The notes below the pieces were generated by a model. It made no database searches. It had not been told where the DNA came from and saw only the letters and a list, made by a program, of their open reading frames with translations. From Mesonia sediminis (GTDB taxonomy: Bacteria > Bacteroidota > Bacteroidia > Flavobacteriales > Flavobacteriaceae): a stretch of DNA of 64,000 bases. Positions 25,949 through 35,783 of the stretch are shown here, in pieces; the first letter of the stretch is position 1; each line of letters starts with the position of its first letter. Where the stretch lies: assembly GCF_042684705.1 (NCBI RefSeq), contig NZ_JBHULZ010000041.1, forward strand, positions 744,001-808,000, in the 5' to 3' direction. A program made the translations under genes and the position numbers.

Positions 25949-26124
25949 TTTTATTTGATTTATTGTATAAATATCCGAATAATTAATCATTTTTCCTAAT
26001 GTCGTACCCGTTCCAATATAGTATTTTATAACTACAGTTTGGGGTTTACTTAGAGATATTAGTATTTCACTCTTTGCCGAGGTAATACGGAAAATTAGCG
26101 TATTTATTTTCAATTAAAAAACAA

Positions 26125-27262
26125 CGCCTTCACCGTCCGATTTTCGGATTTTTGGGCGATAGAACAAAAATGCGAAGTATCGAGATCCCGAATACTCGGG
26201 ACTCCCAAAAGGTCGCACTAATTCGGTATAAAACCTACCTTGTCATGTCGAGTGCGATTTTATGGCGTGAGCGATAAAAACGTGTATCGAGACACAGTCG
26301 AAAAGTAGGGAATATCTTTATAGTTACCATTATTATACGCTACTAATCGAAAGCCACAGATATCTAATAATTAATTCTCTACTTTTTTCCATCGCCGAAA
26401 AAAGTAGCAAACCCCGAAGTATCGGGACTACGAAAGTCTAGGCTTACGAAACTAGTGCTAAATTGTAAGTTTGCAAGCTAAATTTTAGGAACTCACCCGA
26501 TTTCCAATCGGGCTCAAACAGCCTAAAATTTTTAACGCTTACTGCACTGCCAATTTTACGCCCTATTTTCGATAGGCCGGGTTTGAAAAGTAGTAGTAAT
26601 CATCACTTTTTAGTAAAATAACCTACCTTGTCATGCCGAGTGGGAGTTTTTGACGTTAGGCAAAAACTCTTGTATCGAGGTAAAGTCGAAAAGTAGCGAG
26701 TTTATTTTCTTTTTCATAACCTACATCATAACAATTCATCAATCTTGCTATGTCCTAATTTTCATTTTCTTTACGGTGTATTCCTCTCGCTGCGCTCGTC
26801 GGATACAGGAGAAAACGAAACAAAAGAAAGTACACTTTTTCTGAGGTATTTTTCAGGCAAGCTGAAAACCACTTGCATTTTGCTAAATTGGCTCCAAGGC
26901 TTTCCCGAATGCTCGGGACTCCCAAAAGGTCGCGACAAGTAGATAGAAGTATAATATCTAATTTTATATACTCAAGCCTATTACACTAAAACATTTAAAC
27001 GCAAATCACAAGTTATACTGAAGAAAAAGATTGCAAAGCCCTGCTTTGAAACGCTTTTTGAATTGCGCTGCTGGTGTATAAAATAACTCTAAAACACGCC
27101 TTGTCAGCTCGAGTGCGTTTTTATGGTGAGAACCATAAGAACGTGTATCGAAGTGCAGTCGAAAAGTAGCGAATACTTTTTTAGTTTTAATTGAACCACT
27201 TCTCGATACAACCCAGCAAGTCCAACTGCGGTATAAATGCCTGTTGGCTTATTTAAGTTTGC
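26125..27262 (+). repeat. Composite repeat field left of the polysaccharide genes (plus orientation)
   Basis: In order: a short module B with CCCGAATACTCGGGAC (26139-26220), the left half of module B with linker (26237-26360), module C (about 26365-26582, with the small hairpin CCCCGAAGTATCGGGAC inserted), a left half of B (about 26623-26700), module A (26757-27070) and a diverged B (27092-27262). The order B-half/linker/C/B is matched in reverse orientation at 34575-34020. Confidence 0.85.
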
Positions 27263-27371
27263 TTGAAGTGAGAGCAGAAAAAACAATATCTCGAAAAGCG
27301 GTGGGGTTTCTATTGAATTTCCTATTTTTACTTTTTGATTGAATTTTGTAAATCCAGCTTTCGAAACAGGC

Positions 27372-28661
27372 ATGAGCGACATCATATTAAAAGCCGAAAA
27401 CATCAGTAAACAATACCGTCTGGGCCTTGTTGGTACCGGAACCTTAAGTCATGACTTGAACCGCTTGTGGCACCAGCTGCGCGGTAAAGACGATCCCTAT
27501 GCTAAAGTGGGTGCGGTAAACGACCGCTCGGCTAAGGCTAAAGAAGACTATGTCTGGGCACTGCGCGATATCAACTTTGAAGTAAAACGCGGAGAAGTCT
27601 TAGGCATCATCGGGAAAAACGGAGCAGGAAAATCGACTTTGCTTAAAATCCTTTCTCGAGTGACGGGGCCAACCACCGGAAGCATTAAAACCAAAGGTCG
27701 AATCGCCTCCCTACTCGAGGTTGGTACTGGCTTTCATCCTGAACTTACCGGTAGAGAGAATATATTTTTAAACGGAGCTATTTTGGGAATGACCAAAGCC
27801 GAGGTCAAAGCAAAGCTCGATGAAATTGTAAGTTTTTCGGGTTGCGAAATGTATATCGATACTCCAGTAAAACGCTACAGCAGCGGTATGCGCGTACGTT
27901 TAGCTTTTGCCGTAGCCGCACATCTAGAACCCGAAATATTGGTGGTAGATGAAGTCTTGGCCGTTGGCGATGCCGAATTTCAAAAAAAAGCCATTGGTAA
28001 GATGCAAGACATTTCTCAAGGTCAAGGCCGCACCGTATTGTTTGTGAGTCATAATATGGCTTCGGTAAAAAGCTTGTGTACCCGTGGGATTGTGCTTGAA
28101 AATGGTACCAGCGTCTTTGAAGGAAGCGCCGAAGAGAGTGTAGATTTTTATTTATCTAGGGGTAAAGAGCAGAATAAAGAAGCGCTTGCCAAAAGAACAG
28201 ATCGACAAGGAAACGGTAAAATGAAACTCATTGAATTGGCTTTTTATAATAAAAATGATGCAGAGGTAAATCAAGTAATATCAGGAGAATATTTAAAAAT
28301 TAAAATGCGTTTTGAAAAAAACAGCGATGCCATCGATTACAGTCGATTGTTTTTAGGTTTGGTATTTTTTGATGATCAAGAACAAAAGGTTTTGAGCTAT
28401 TTGAGTGATGAAATGGGCGTTAGCTTAAAATCTTTAGAAACAAAAGATGAAATTACATTAGAAATTCCTCATCTCTATTTAAGAGCTGGAGTCTATGATA
28501 TCTTAACCCAATTAGGAATTGGTACAGCGCAAGCTGAATTTATTGATGTTATTGATAGCGCCAACAGTATACAAATTCTGCCTGGCAAATTATGGCCTGA
28601 AGGAAAGTTAAACCGTCCTGGCAATTTTGCGGTTTTACCGGGCAGATTGGATATAGTATAA
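27372..28661 (+). CDS. ABC transporter ATPase for polysaccharide export (Wzt-like, with C-terminal carbohydrate-binding domain)
   Basis: About 429 residues from ATG 27372. The ATPase half has Walker A GIIGKNGAGKSTLLK, signature YSSGMRVRLAFA and Walker B ILVVDEVLAVGDAEF. Residues from about 245 form an extra beta-rich domain like the Wzt C-terminal domain that reads the end of the polysaccharide chain. Such ATPases work with a Wzm-type permease. The only one here lies 6 kb away on the opposite strand (34929-35783), which is unusual. It is the first gene of the plus-strand block and follows a repeat cluster. Confidence 0.9.
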   Translation: MSDIILKAENISKQYRLGLVGTGTLSHDLNRLWHQLRGKDDPYAKVGAVNDRSAKAKEDYVWALRDINFEVKRGEVLGIIGKNGAGKSTLLKILSRVTGPTTGSIKTKGRIASLLEVGTGFHPELTGRENIFLNGAILGMTKAEVKAKLDEIVSFSGCEMYIDTPVKRYSSGMRVRLAFAVAAHLEPEILVVDEVLAVGDAEFQKKAIGKMQDISQGQGRTVLFVSHNMASVKSLCTRGIVLENGTSVFEGSAEESVDFYLSRGKEQNKEALAKRTDRQGNGKMKLIELAFYNKNDAEVNQVISGEYLKIKMRFEKNSDAIDYSRLFLGLVFFDDQEQKVLSYLSDEMGVSLKSLETKDEITLEIPHLYLRAGVYDILTQLGIGTAQAEFIDVIDSANSIQILPGKLWPEGKLNRPGNFAVLPGRLDIV

Positions 28662-28690
28662 TTATCTATAAAAATACGGTAATATCTAAT

Positions 28691-29872
28691 ATGATAAAAC
28701 TAGCTATTTTAGGAGCCAGTTATTTGCAAAAACCTCTTGTATTAAAGGCTAAAGAAATGGGTTTAGAAACCCATGTATTTGCCTGGAAAGAAGGTAATGT
28801 AGTGCTAGATATTGCAGATTATTTTTATCCGATAAGTATCTTAGAAAAAGAAAAAATATTAAAAAAATGTCAGCAAATTGATATTCAAGGTATTCTATCA
28901 ATTGCTTCAGACATTGCCATGCCAACAGTTAATTATATTGCTGAAAAGCTTAATCTTGTTGGGAATTCAACCGAATCAACACTTAACTCTACCGACAAAT
29001 TTGAAATGCGGAAAACTTTAGCCGCTAACGGAATACCTTGTCCGGAATTTAAGCTTTATCAAACCGCTAATTTTGATAAAAAAGAAAAACTTGAATATCC
29101 GCTTATTGTCAAACCAACAGATAGATCTGGTTCAAGAGGAGTTAGCAAAGTGGTTAATTCGTGCCAAGTGAATGCCGCTATAAAAAAAGCACTCGAAAAT
29201 TCGATTAATAAAAGGGTGATTGTAGAAGAATATATTAACCATAGCAGAGAGTTCTCTGTTGAAACTATATCCTACAAAGGCAATCACTATCCTTTGGCAA
29301 TAACCGATAAAATAACAACCGGACCTCCTCATTTTGTAGAAATTGAACACCATCAACCAGCCCAAATAAATTCATTTGAAAAAAAAGCTATTTATAATTT
29401 AGCGCAAAATTGTCTTCAGGCTTTAGGAATAGAAAATGGCGCCTCTCATATTGAACTCGTTTTAGATAAAAATGATAATTTTAAGATAATAGAAATAGGA
29501 GGTCGGATGGGCGGAGATTTTATCGGTTCTCACCTCGTTCACTTATCAACTGGTTTTGATTTTTTAAAAGCGGTAATTGAAGTATCTTTAGACAGTTTTA
29601 ATATAAATAACTACAAAAATAGTTTCAGTGGCTATGCGGGTGTGTATTTTAAATTTACTCCAGGAGGGATTGTAAAGGATATCTCAATAGACAAAAATTT
29701 AAACCCCCATTGTATAGAGGTTTTACCACTAGTAAAAATAGGAGATAAAGTTGATGAAGTATTGGATTCTTCCAACAAAAGAGCTGGCATTTTAATTTAC
29801 CAACATCCAAAAAAGAGACTTGACTTAGAAATCAATGCTATTTTTAAAATTAAGGTTAAAGATGAAAAGTAA
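28691..29872 (+). CDS. ATP-grasp domain protein (carboxylate-amine ligase-like)
   Basis: 393 residues: an N-terminal Rossmann-like pre-ATP-grasp part (IKLAILGASYLQKPLVLKAK), the ATP-grasp core with LIVKPTDRSGSRGVSKV, VEEYINHSREFSVET, and the metal-binding KIIEIGGRMGGDF. The family ligates carboxylates to amines via acyl-phosphates. In this polysaccharide cluster it may add an amino acid or similar group to a sugar or its precursor (inference). It follows Wzt by 30 bp and overlaps the acetyltransferase gene by 11 bp. Confidence 0.85.
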   Translation: MIKLAILGASYLQKPLVLKAKEMGLETHVFAWKEGNVVLDIADYFYPISILEKEKILKKCQQIDIQGILSIASDIAMPTVNYIAEKLNLVGNSTESTLNSTDKFEMRKTLAANGIPCPEFKLYQTANFDKKEKLEYPLIVKPTDRSGSRGVSKVVNSCQVNAAIKKALENSINKRVIVEEYINHSREFSVETISYKGNHYPLAITDKITTGPPHFVEIEHHQPAQINSFEKKAIYNLAQNCLQALGIENGASHIELVLDKNDNFKIIEIGGRMGGDFIGSHLVHLSTGFDFLKAVIEVSLDSFNINNYKNSFSGYAGVYFKFTPGGIVKDISIDKNLNPHCIEVLPLVKIGDKVDEVLDSSNKRAGILIYQHPKKRLDLEINAIFKIKVKDEK

Positions 29873-30506
29873 TAAGAACAAAATTATCATATTGGGGGCT
29901 GGTGATTTAGGTCTTCAAATGGCCCATTTCATAACACATTATTCTAATGACGAGATTGTCGGCTGGTTAGACGATTCCAAAGAAAAAGGCGCAATGTTTT
30001 ATGACAAACCAATTCTTGGGGGATTTGCCGAATTAGCCAATTTAAACAATTACGATGCTGTCTGTTTAGGTATTGGATACAAACATCTTACTTTTAAAAA
30101 TAAGCTACTAAAAGAGCTAGAGTCTAAGAAAATCAAACTCTACACTTTTATACATCCAACAGCATACATAGATTGCAGTAGTAAAATTGAAGATGGGGTA
30201 TTTATTTATCCGAAGGCCAATATTGACCAGCGCGTAATCCTTAGGGCTGGAACCATTATAAATAACTCTGCAGTAGTCAGCCACGATTCCCTAATAGATC
30301 GCTGTACATTTATTGCTCCTGGAGTTAATATTGCTGGAAACGTGCTAATAGGTGAATCTTGCTTTTTGGGTATCGGTAGCACCATAATAGAAAATATCAA
30401 AATTGCAAAGGGTGTGAACTTAGGCGCTAAGACTTTAATTTGTAGAGATATATTAGAACAAGGAACCTATGTGGGTGGGCCGAAACTAAAAAAAATTAGT
30501 AAATGA
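29862..30506 (+). CDS. PglD/NeuD-family sugar acetyltransferase
   Basis: About 214 residues from ATG 29862 (MKSNKNKIIILGAGDLG); a longer frame from 29835 only adds residues overlapping the upstream gene. N-terminal Rossmann-like PglD_N part, then left-handed beta-helix hexapeptide repeats (VFIYPKANI, TIINNSAVVSHDS, CTFIAPGVNIAGNVLIG) with the catalytic-type His in VSHD. PglD relatives acetylate 4-amino sugars. Beside WecE it could supply the N-acetyl group of Fuc4NAc, the job of WecD in enterobacteria (inference). Confidence 0.85.
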   Translation: MKSNKNKIIILGAGDLGLQMAHFITHYSNDEIVGWLDDSKEKGAMFYDKPILGGFAELANLNNYDAVCLGIGYKHLTFKNKLLKELESKKIKLYTFIHPTAYIDCSSKIEDGVFIYPKANIDQRVILRAGTIINNSAVVSHDSLIDRCTFIAPGVNIAGNVLIGESCFLGIGSTIIENIKIAKGVNLGAKTLICRDILEQGTYVGGPKLKKISK

Positions 30507-31648
30507 AAATTCCATTTAATAAACCTTTTCTTACAGGAAAGGAAACAGCTTACATAGAACAAGCAGTAAACCAAGGTCAGCTTTCAGGTAATGGTCCTTT
30601 TACCAAAAAGTGTCAGCAATTTTTTGAAACACGATATGGTTTTAAAAAAGCACTATTAACCACCTCTTGTACAGATGCGTTAGAAATGTGTGCTTTGTTG
30701 TTAGAAGGAAATCCGGGCGATGAAATCATTGTACCTAGTTACACCTTTGTTTCTTCTGCTTTAGCTTTTGAAAGGCAAGGATTTACCATAAAATTTGCCG
30801 ATTCACAAAAGCAACATCCAAACGTTTGTGCTTCGAGTATAGCTGCCCAAATAACGGCTAAAACGCGAGCTATAGTGGTTGTGCATTACGCTGGCGTGGC
30901 TGTAGAGTTAGATGAAATAAAGCGGCTGGCTACGGAACAAAATTTGGTATTAATTGAAGATGCAGCGCAAGCAATTGATTCATTTTATATATGGAACGGC
31001 AAAAAGTATCCTTTGGGTAGTTTAGGAGATTTAGCCACCTTTTCATTTCACGAAACAAAAAATATCATTGCAGGCGAGGGAGGGCTATTAGCCATAAACA
31101 ACGAGCAGTATATCGAAAAGGCTGAAATTATTTGGGAAAAAGGCACAGATAGAGCGTCTTTCTTTCGAGGCGAAATTGACAAATACGGTTGGGTTGATTT
31201 AGGTTCTTCATTCTTACCCTCAGAAGTTATTGCTGCATTTTTATATGCACAGTTAGAAAACCTCGACGAAATTCAAGCAAAACGACTATTGATTTGGCAA
31301 CGTTATTTCATGGGATTGCAAGAGCTTTCAAAAATTGATAAGAATATTTTACCCAAATTACCTGTTTTCGCCACAAATAATGCGCATATGTTTTATTTGG
31401 TTTGTCAGGATGAGCAAAGCCGAACCGATTTGATTCATTTTCTTAAAGCAAACGGCATTCACGCGGTTTTTCATTATCAGAGTTTACATAAAAGCAAATA
31501 CTATTTAAACAAATATGATGAGAGGCCAGAACTACCTCAATCAGATAAGTACACCGCTAATCTCGTAAGACTACCCTTTTATTACAGTCTTAGTGAAACC
31601 GATCAAAATTACATCATAGAAAAGGTACTAGAATTCTTCCAGAAATGA
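30503..31648 (+). CDS. wecE: dTDP-4-amino-4,6-dideoxygalactose transaminase (WecE/RffA-like)
   Basis: 381 residues of the DegT/DnrJ/EryC1/StrS aminotransferase family. Strong WecE-type N-terminus (IPFNKPFLTGKE) and TTSCTDALEM, IEDAAQAIDS and SFHETKNIIAGEGG, with PLP Lys186. Converts dTDP-4-keto-6-deoxyglucose to dTDP-4-amino-4,6-dideoxygalactose. It overlaps the acetyltransferase and WecF-like genes by 4 bp on each side. The RmlA/RmlB enzymes that make its substrate are not in the window. Confidence 0.92.
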   Translation: MKIPFNKPFLTGKETAYIEQAVNQGQLSGNGPFTKKCQQFFETRYGFKKALLTTSCTDALEMCALLLEGNPGDEIIVPSYTFVSSALAFERQGFTIKFADSQKQHPNVCASSIAAQITAKTRAIVVVHYAGVAVELDEIKRLATEQNLVLIEDAAQAIDSFYIWNGKKYPLGSLGDLATFSFHETKNIIAGEGGLLAINNEQYIEKAEIIWEKGTDRASFFRGEIDKYGWVDLGSSFLPSEVIAAFLYAQLENLDEIQAKRLLIWQRYFMGLQELSKIDKNILPKLPVFATNNAHMFYLVCQDEQSRTDLIHFLKANGIHAVFHYQSLHKSKYYLNKYDERPELPQSDKYTANLVRLPFYYSLSETDQNYIIEKVLEFFQK

Positions 31649-32820
31649 TTCCTACTATTTTACATATCAGTCAGGATGAAAAATTTATTGAATCGGCTAA
31701 ACATCAGTTTAATAAACTTTATGGTAAACAGAACCAATACTATATTCTGGTTAAAAATAAAACCGATTCTTTAAGGTATGTAAAAAAAGATGTACAAACC
31801 CATAAAATTGAAGCCGAAAACCTAGTTTCTTTATTAGATAATTTACGTCTAGGTTCAATCTTGATATTTCATAACCTACCAACGGCCACCTATTCGCTAG
31901 TAGATAAGGCCCATGAGAACTACACCTTGATTTGGATATTTTTTGGTATGGAGGTATATAATGATCATTATTTTTATTCACAAAACAAACTTTTTGGGAC
32001 TTACACCAAAAAAATAGCGCCCTTAAAAAATACTCGAACTAAAAAAGTATTTAAAAATAAGCTTCGACCATATTATCGGTTAATTCAACCTAATTTACCT
32101 TTAGGACCACAAGAGCACAAAAAGAAAATAATGGAAAAGTTTGATTATATTGGTTTATTATATCGCGAAGATTTTGACAATATAAGACGAATCGTCAAAC
32201 TTAAGCAACCGGAGCATCTGCATTTTAGCTACTATCCAATAGAGAAAATTGTAAATACAAAAAGCCCAATTTACCAACCAAAAGATATTATTTTAATTGG
32301 AAATTCTGGTCATCCTACCTCAAACCACTTTGATGTATTAAAACGAATAGATAGGTTTAAACTTATAAGTAAAAATGTGGTATTACCTATAAGTTATGGA
32401 AATGCACCATATATCAAAAATCTAAAAAAATATATTGAGGATAATATAACCACACCCCCCACTTATTTAGAGGAATTTTTACCCTTAAAAGAGTATAATA
32501 AATGGCTGGTACGCGTTTCAATTTTTATTCTATATACTAAAAGGCAACAAGGAGTTGGTAATACGATTGCTTTACTTTATCACGGCGCCAAAGTATTCTT
32601 GAGTAAGCATAACACTTTTTACCACTATTTAAAACGTTTAGGTGTTTTGGTATTCTGCTATGAAACCCAGTGTAATGCCAAAGAATTATCCGAAGGTCTT
32701 ACACCAGAGCAAATCCTTCACAACCGTAAAATTTTATACCAAGCGCTTAACGAGCAACATCTGCTGCAATCTTTAGCCCAACAACTTCAGCCACTTTTAG
32801 AAGATGCAAAAGCAGATTAA
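31645..32820 (+). CDS. WecF-like 4-acetamido-4,6-dideoxygalactosyltransferase (GT56)
   Basis: 391 residues. N-terminus TILHISQDEKFIESA and the middle (WIFFGMEVYN, PIYQPKDIILIGNSGHPTSNH, RQQGVGNTIALLYHGAKVFL) follow the Fuc4NAc transferase family of enterobacterial common antigen. It would add Fuc4NAc to a lipid-linked sugar at the inner membrane. Coupled to WecE by a 4-bp overlap; the pair plus acetyltransferase forms a small Fuc4NAc pathway. Last gene of the co-linear block. Confidence 0.85.
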   Translation: MIPTILHISQDEKFIESAKHQFNKLYGKQNQYYILVKNKTDSLRYVKKDVQTHKIEAENLVSLLDNLRLGSILIFHNLPTATYSLVDKAHENYTLIWIFFGMEVYNDHYFYSQNKLFGTYTKKIAPLKNTRTKKVFKNKLRPYYRLIQPNLPLGPQEHKKKIMEKFDYIGLLYREDFDNIRRIVKLKQPEHLHFSYYPIEKIVNTKSPIYQPKDIILIGNSGHPTSNHFDVLKRIDRFKLISKNVVLPISYGNAPYIKNLKKYIEDNITTPPTYLEEFLPLKEYNKWLVRVSIFILYTKRQQGVGNTIALLYHGAKVFLSKHNTFYHYLKRLGVLVFCYETQCNAKELSEGLTPEQILHNRKILYQALNEQHLLQSLAQQLQPLLEDAKAD

Positions 32821-32961
32821 AATCTTAAATATTTACTAACCACAAGTAAAAAAAAACTTAAAATATAGCGCCTAACAGGGATTTTAAGAAATGTTTATCA
32901 ATGCGCCTATACTAAACCGAGAATCAGGCGTTATATTAGCACGAACAAAAAACACATACTT

Positions 32962-33711
32962 ATGACATTAGTAAGAAATTTAAAATTAGCCGGTATGGCT
33001 TTAGCCTTAGGCGGAATTTTAACCGCATGTTCTAGCGACGATGACGGCGCAAAAAACACCAATGAGGGTCAGTTAAAAATAAAATCAACTGCCAGCTATT
33101 CGGGCGAAACCGCTCGTAATGCCAATGCGGTTGTGTTAAGCAGCTTTATGGTAAACTTCAAAGAAATCGAATTGGAGTATGCCGAGGAAGACAGCAATGG
33201 TGTAGACCTTTATTTTGATAGCGAAGATGAAGTAGAATTACGCGGACCTTTTGAAGTAGATTTGTTAGCGCAAAACAGCGTGAGCTTAGCGACCGTAAAT
33301 GTTCCTAATGGTGTTTACGAAGAAGTAGAGTTTGAATTTGACAAAAGCGAAGACAGTAACTCTGCCCTTTTCGGAAAAAGTATGCAATTAGAAGGAAGCA
33401 TCAACGGTACTCCTTTTGTTTTCTGGCATGATTTTGACGAAGAGATCGAAGTAGATTATGAAAATCAAGGTACCAACTTGGTAATTGACGGTAACAGCAG
33501 CGAATTGGTAATTAACTTTGATTTAGATGCTGTGGTAGGAATCAACGGTTTGGTTGATTTAAGTATCGCCACCGATTTAGATGGTGATGGTACCATTACT
33601 ATAAGTCCAGAAGATCAAGACGGCAACCAAGCCTTGGCTGCTGCGCTTAAATCGGCTATCAAAGCACAAATCGAGTTGATGGATGATATGTATGACGATG
33701 ATGAGGACTAA
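32962..33711 (+). CDS. DUF4382-like surface lipoprotein
   Basis: 249 residues. Lipoprotein signal with Cys at LTACSSDDD, followed by a beta-rich acidic protein. The segment with FEVDLLAQNSVSLATVNVPNG and the following EEVEFEFDKSED fits the DUF4382 pattern. A DLDGDGTITISPED loop resembles a calcium-binding EF/dockerin loop. The C-terminus is an acidic MYDDDED tail. Family call is moderate. It has its own terminator (33735-33774) and about 140 bp upstream, so it is a separate unit from the sugar genes. Confidence 0.75.
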   Translation: MTLVRNLKLAGMALALGGILTACSSDDDGAKNTNEGQLKIKSTASYSGETARNANAVVLSSFMVNFKEIELEYAEEDSNGVDLYFDSEDEVELRGPFEVDLLAQNSVSLATVNVPNGVYEEVEFEFDKSEDSNSALFGKSMQLEGSINGTPFVFWHDFDEEIEVDYENQGTNLVIDGNSSELVINFDLDAVVGINGLVDLSIATDLDGDGTITISPEDQDGNQALAAALKSAIKAQIELMDDMYDDDED

Positions 33712-33734
33712 TTTATAGTTCGCTTTCGCGGAAT

Positions 33735-33774
33735 AAAAAACTGCGTTTCCCCAAAGGAAACGCAGTTTTTTTTT
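33735..33774 (+). terminator. Strong intrinsic terminator
   Basis: A perfect stem: AAAAAACTGCGTTTCC (33735-33750) with the complementary arm 33756-33771, loop CCAAA, ending in a T-run. It ends the DUF4382-like gene and closes the plus-strand block. Confidence 0.93.
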
Positions 33775-33914
33775 ATCTAAGCTATACAGCATTATACTTT
33801 ATGCTTTATCGCTAGTCAAAATGCGGCTTCACTCCTACCCGCTACCAGATTTTTTCTCCTTAAGCCCATTCCCTACCCAATAGACGTTTAGGTGGTACCG
33901 AGAAATGGTTTTCA

Positions 33915-34890
33915 GTGAGAACTAAAAAATTATACGTTACTTTTCGACTGCACCTCGATACAAGGGTTTTCGCCTATCGTCAAAAACCCTCACTCGGTGT
34001 GACAAGGCAGGTATTAAACGCCCTGTCACTTCGAGTGGGCCAGCCTAGCCAACAAGCATCTTTAATGCCGTAGTTGGACTTGCTGGGTTGTATCGAGAAG
34101 TGATTTAGTTGGAACTATAAAAGTATTCACTACTTTTCAACTTGTTCTCGATACTTCGCATTTTTGTTCTATCGCCCAAAAATCCGAAACTCGAACTGAC
34201 AAGGCGTGTTATTTTACTAAAAAGGATAATTAGAAATACTATTTTAACCCGGCCTATCGAAAATAGCGCGTAAAATTGACAGTGCAGTAAGCGTTAAAAA
34301 TTTTAGGCTGTTTGAGACCGATTGGAAATCGGTTGAGTTCCTAAAATTTAGCTTGCAAACTTACAATTTAGCGCTAGTTTCGTAAGCCTAGACTTTTTTG
34401 CTACTTTTTTCGGCGATGGAAAAAAGTAGAGGATTAAAAAATGGATTTCTTTGTTTTTCGATTAGCAGTGTATTTTAATGGAAACTATAAAGATATTCAC
34501 TACTTTTCGACTGCACCTCGATACAAGGGTGTTTGCCTATCGTCAAAAACCCTCACTCGGTGTGACAAGGCAGGTATTAAACGCCCTGTCACTTCGAGTG
34601 GGCCAGCTTAGCCAACAGGCATTTTTAATGCCGTAGTTGGACTTGCTGGGTTGTATCGAGAAGTGAATGAAGTGGAATTATAAAAGTATTCACTACTTTT
34701 CGACTTGTTCTCGATACTTCGCATTTTTGTTCTATCGCCCAAAAATCCGAAACTCGACATGACAAGGTAGGTATTAAACTACTACCTACTTGGCACGACC
34801 TTAAGGGAGTCCCGAGAATTCGGGGCTTCGATACACGGGTGTTTGCCTATCGCCAAAAACCCGCACTCAGTGTAACAAGGTGGGTTTACT
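33915..34890 (-). repeat. Composite repeat field in reverse orientation
   Basis: Same modules as 26125-27262 but inverted, read from right to left: a short B with CCCGAATTCTCGGG (about 34890-34780), full B (about 34773-34580), left half of B with linker (34575-34446), module C (about 34445-34250), full B (34208-34019), left half of B (34012-33935). Arm 1 versions include GGGTTTTTGACGATAGGC-type and ATTTTTGGGCGATAGAAC-type hairpins. This is the only cluster in the window with this orientation. Confidence 0.85.
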
Positions 34891-34928
34891 AACTGTATCT
34901 TCAAATGATTTAGCTTAAAACCAATCGG

Positions 34929-35783
34929 TTAAACCGTATCGATAAAATTCTTCTCGGTTCGGTTAAAAATTATGAGGCCGATAAAAAATATTAATACCGA
35001 GAAAACCAAAGCATATAGCAATCCGCCCCAGCTAAATTCGCCAAAATCAAGACTGATAAAACGGAATCCTTCGATGATTTGTGTAATGGGGTTGTACTCA
35101 AATGCCCAGCTTAGCTCTGGTAATTTCTCTTTGGCTTTGGCCAACGGAAAAGGCACGGCCGAAACGTACATCAGTAAAGAGGTAGCAAAGCCTACCAATA
35201 CCGTTAAATCGCGATACTTGGTGGTAAAGGCCGAAATGGTCATTCCCAAACCGAGCCCCATCAGCGCCATCATCAGGACATAAACTGGGAACAAAAACAA
35301 GTAAACATTAGGAGCAATCGATTTTCCCGTGAGTACAAAATACAGGTAAAAACCTATGAAAATACCCAGCTGTATCCCAAACTTTAATAAATTAGAAATG
35401 GTAATACTCAAAGGCATAATGGCCCGCGGAAAGTAGACCTTACCAAAAATCGCTGCATTGCCACGAAAAATATTGGAAGTTCCCGTAAGGCAATCTTTAA
35501 AATAATTCCACGCCGTAATCCCCGCCAGGTTAAATAAAAATGAGGGGATGGCTCCGGTAGTTACGCCCGCCACATTATTGAAGATCAGGGTTAAAATTAC
35601 CGAAGTAAAAAGCGGCTGTATGATATACCATAAAGGCCCTAAGATGGTTTGTTTATAAAGCGTTACAATATCGCGTTTTACAAACAAAATCAGCAAATCG
35701 CGGTAGCGCCAAATCTCCCGAATATTAAGATCGATGAGTTTTTTACGCGGACTTATTTCATACAACCAGTTTTCTTGTTTCAT
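34929..35783 (-). CDS. ABC-2 type polysaccharide export permease (Wzm-like)
   Basis: About 284 residues from ATG 35783, which overlaps the epimerase stop (ATGA). Six predicted membrane helices, with the amphipathic start IREIWRYRDLLILFVKRDI and the conserved LGPLWYIIQPLF typical of O-antigen/teichoic acid ABC permeases. It needs a Wzt ATPase; none adjoins it. The only candidate is at 27372 on the other strand beyond an inverted repeat field. It is the last gene of the minus-strand wza-to-wzm block. Confidence 0.92.
   Translation of the reverse strand: MKQENWLYEISPRKKLIDLNIREIWRYRDLLILFVKRDIVTLYKQTILGPLWYIIQPLFTSVILTLIFNNVAGVTTGAIPSFLFNLAGITAWNYFKDCLTGTSNIFRGNAAIFGKVYFPRAIMPLSITISNLLKFGIQLGIFIGFYLYFVLTGKSIAPNVYLFLFPVYVLMMALMGLGLGMTISAFTTKYRDLTVLVGFATSLLMYVSAVPFPLAKAKEKLPELSWAFEYNPITQIIEGFRFISLDFGEFSWGGLLYALVFSVLIFFIGLIIFNRTEKNFIDTV

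Noticed and set aside
25949..26113. N-terminal extension of the second antitoxin
   Set aside because: Would add 55 residues without family character; the internal ATG at 25948 gives the same length as the first antitoxin.
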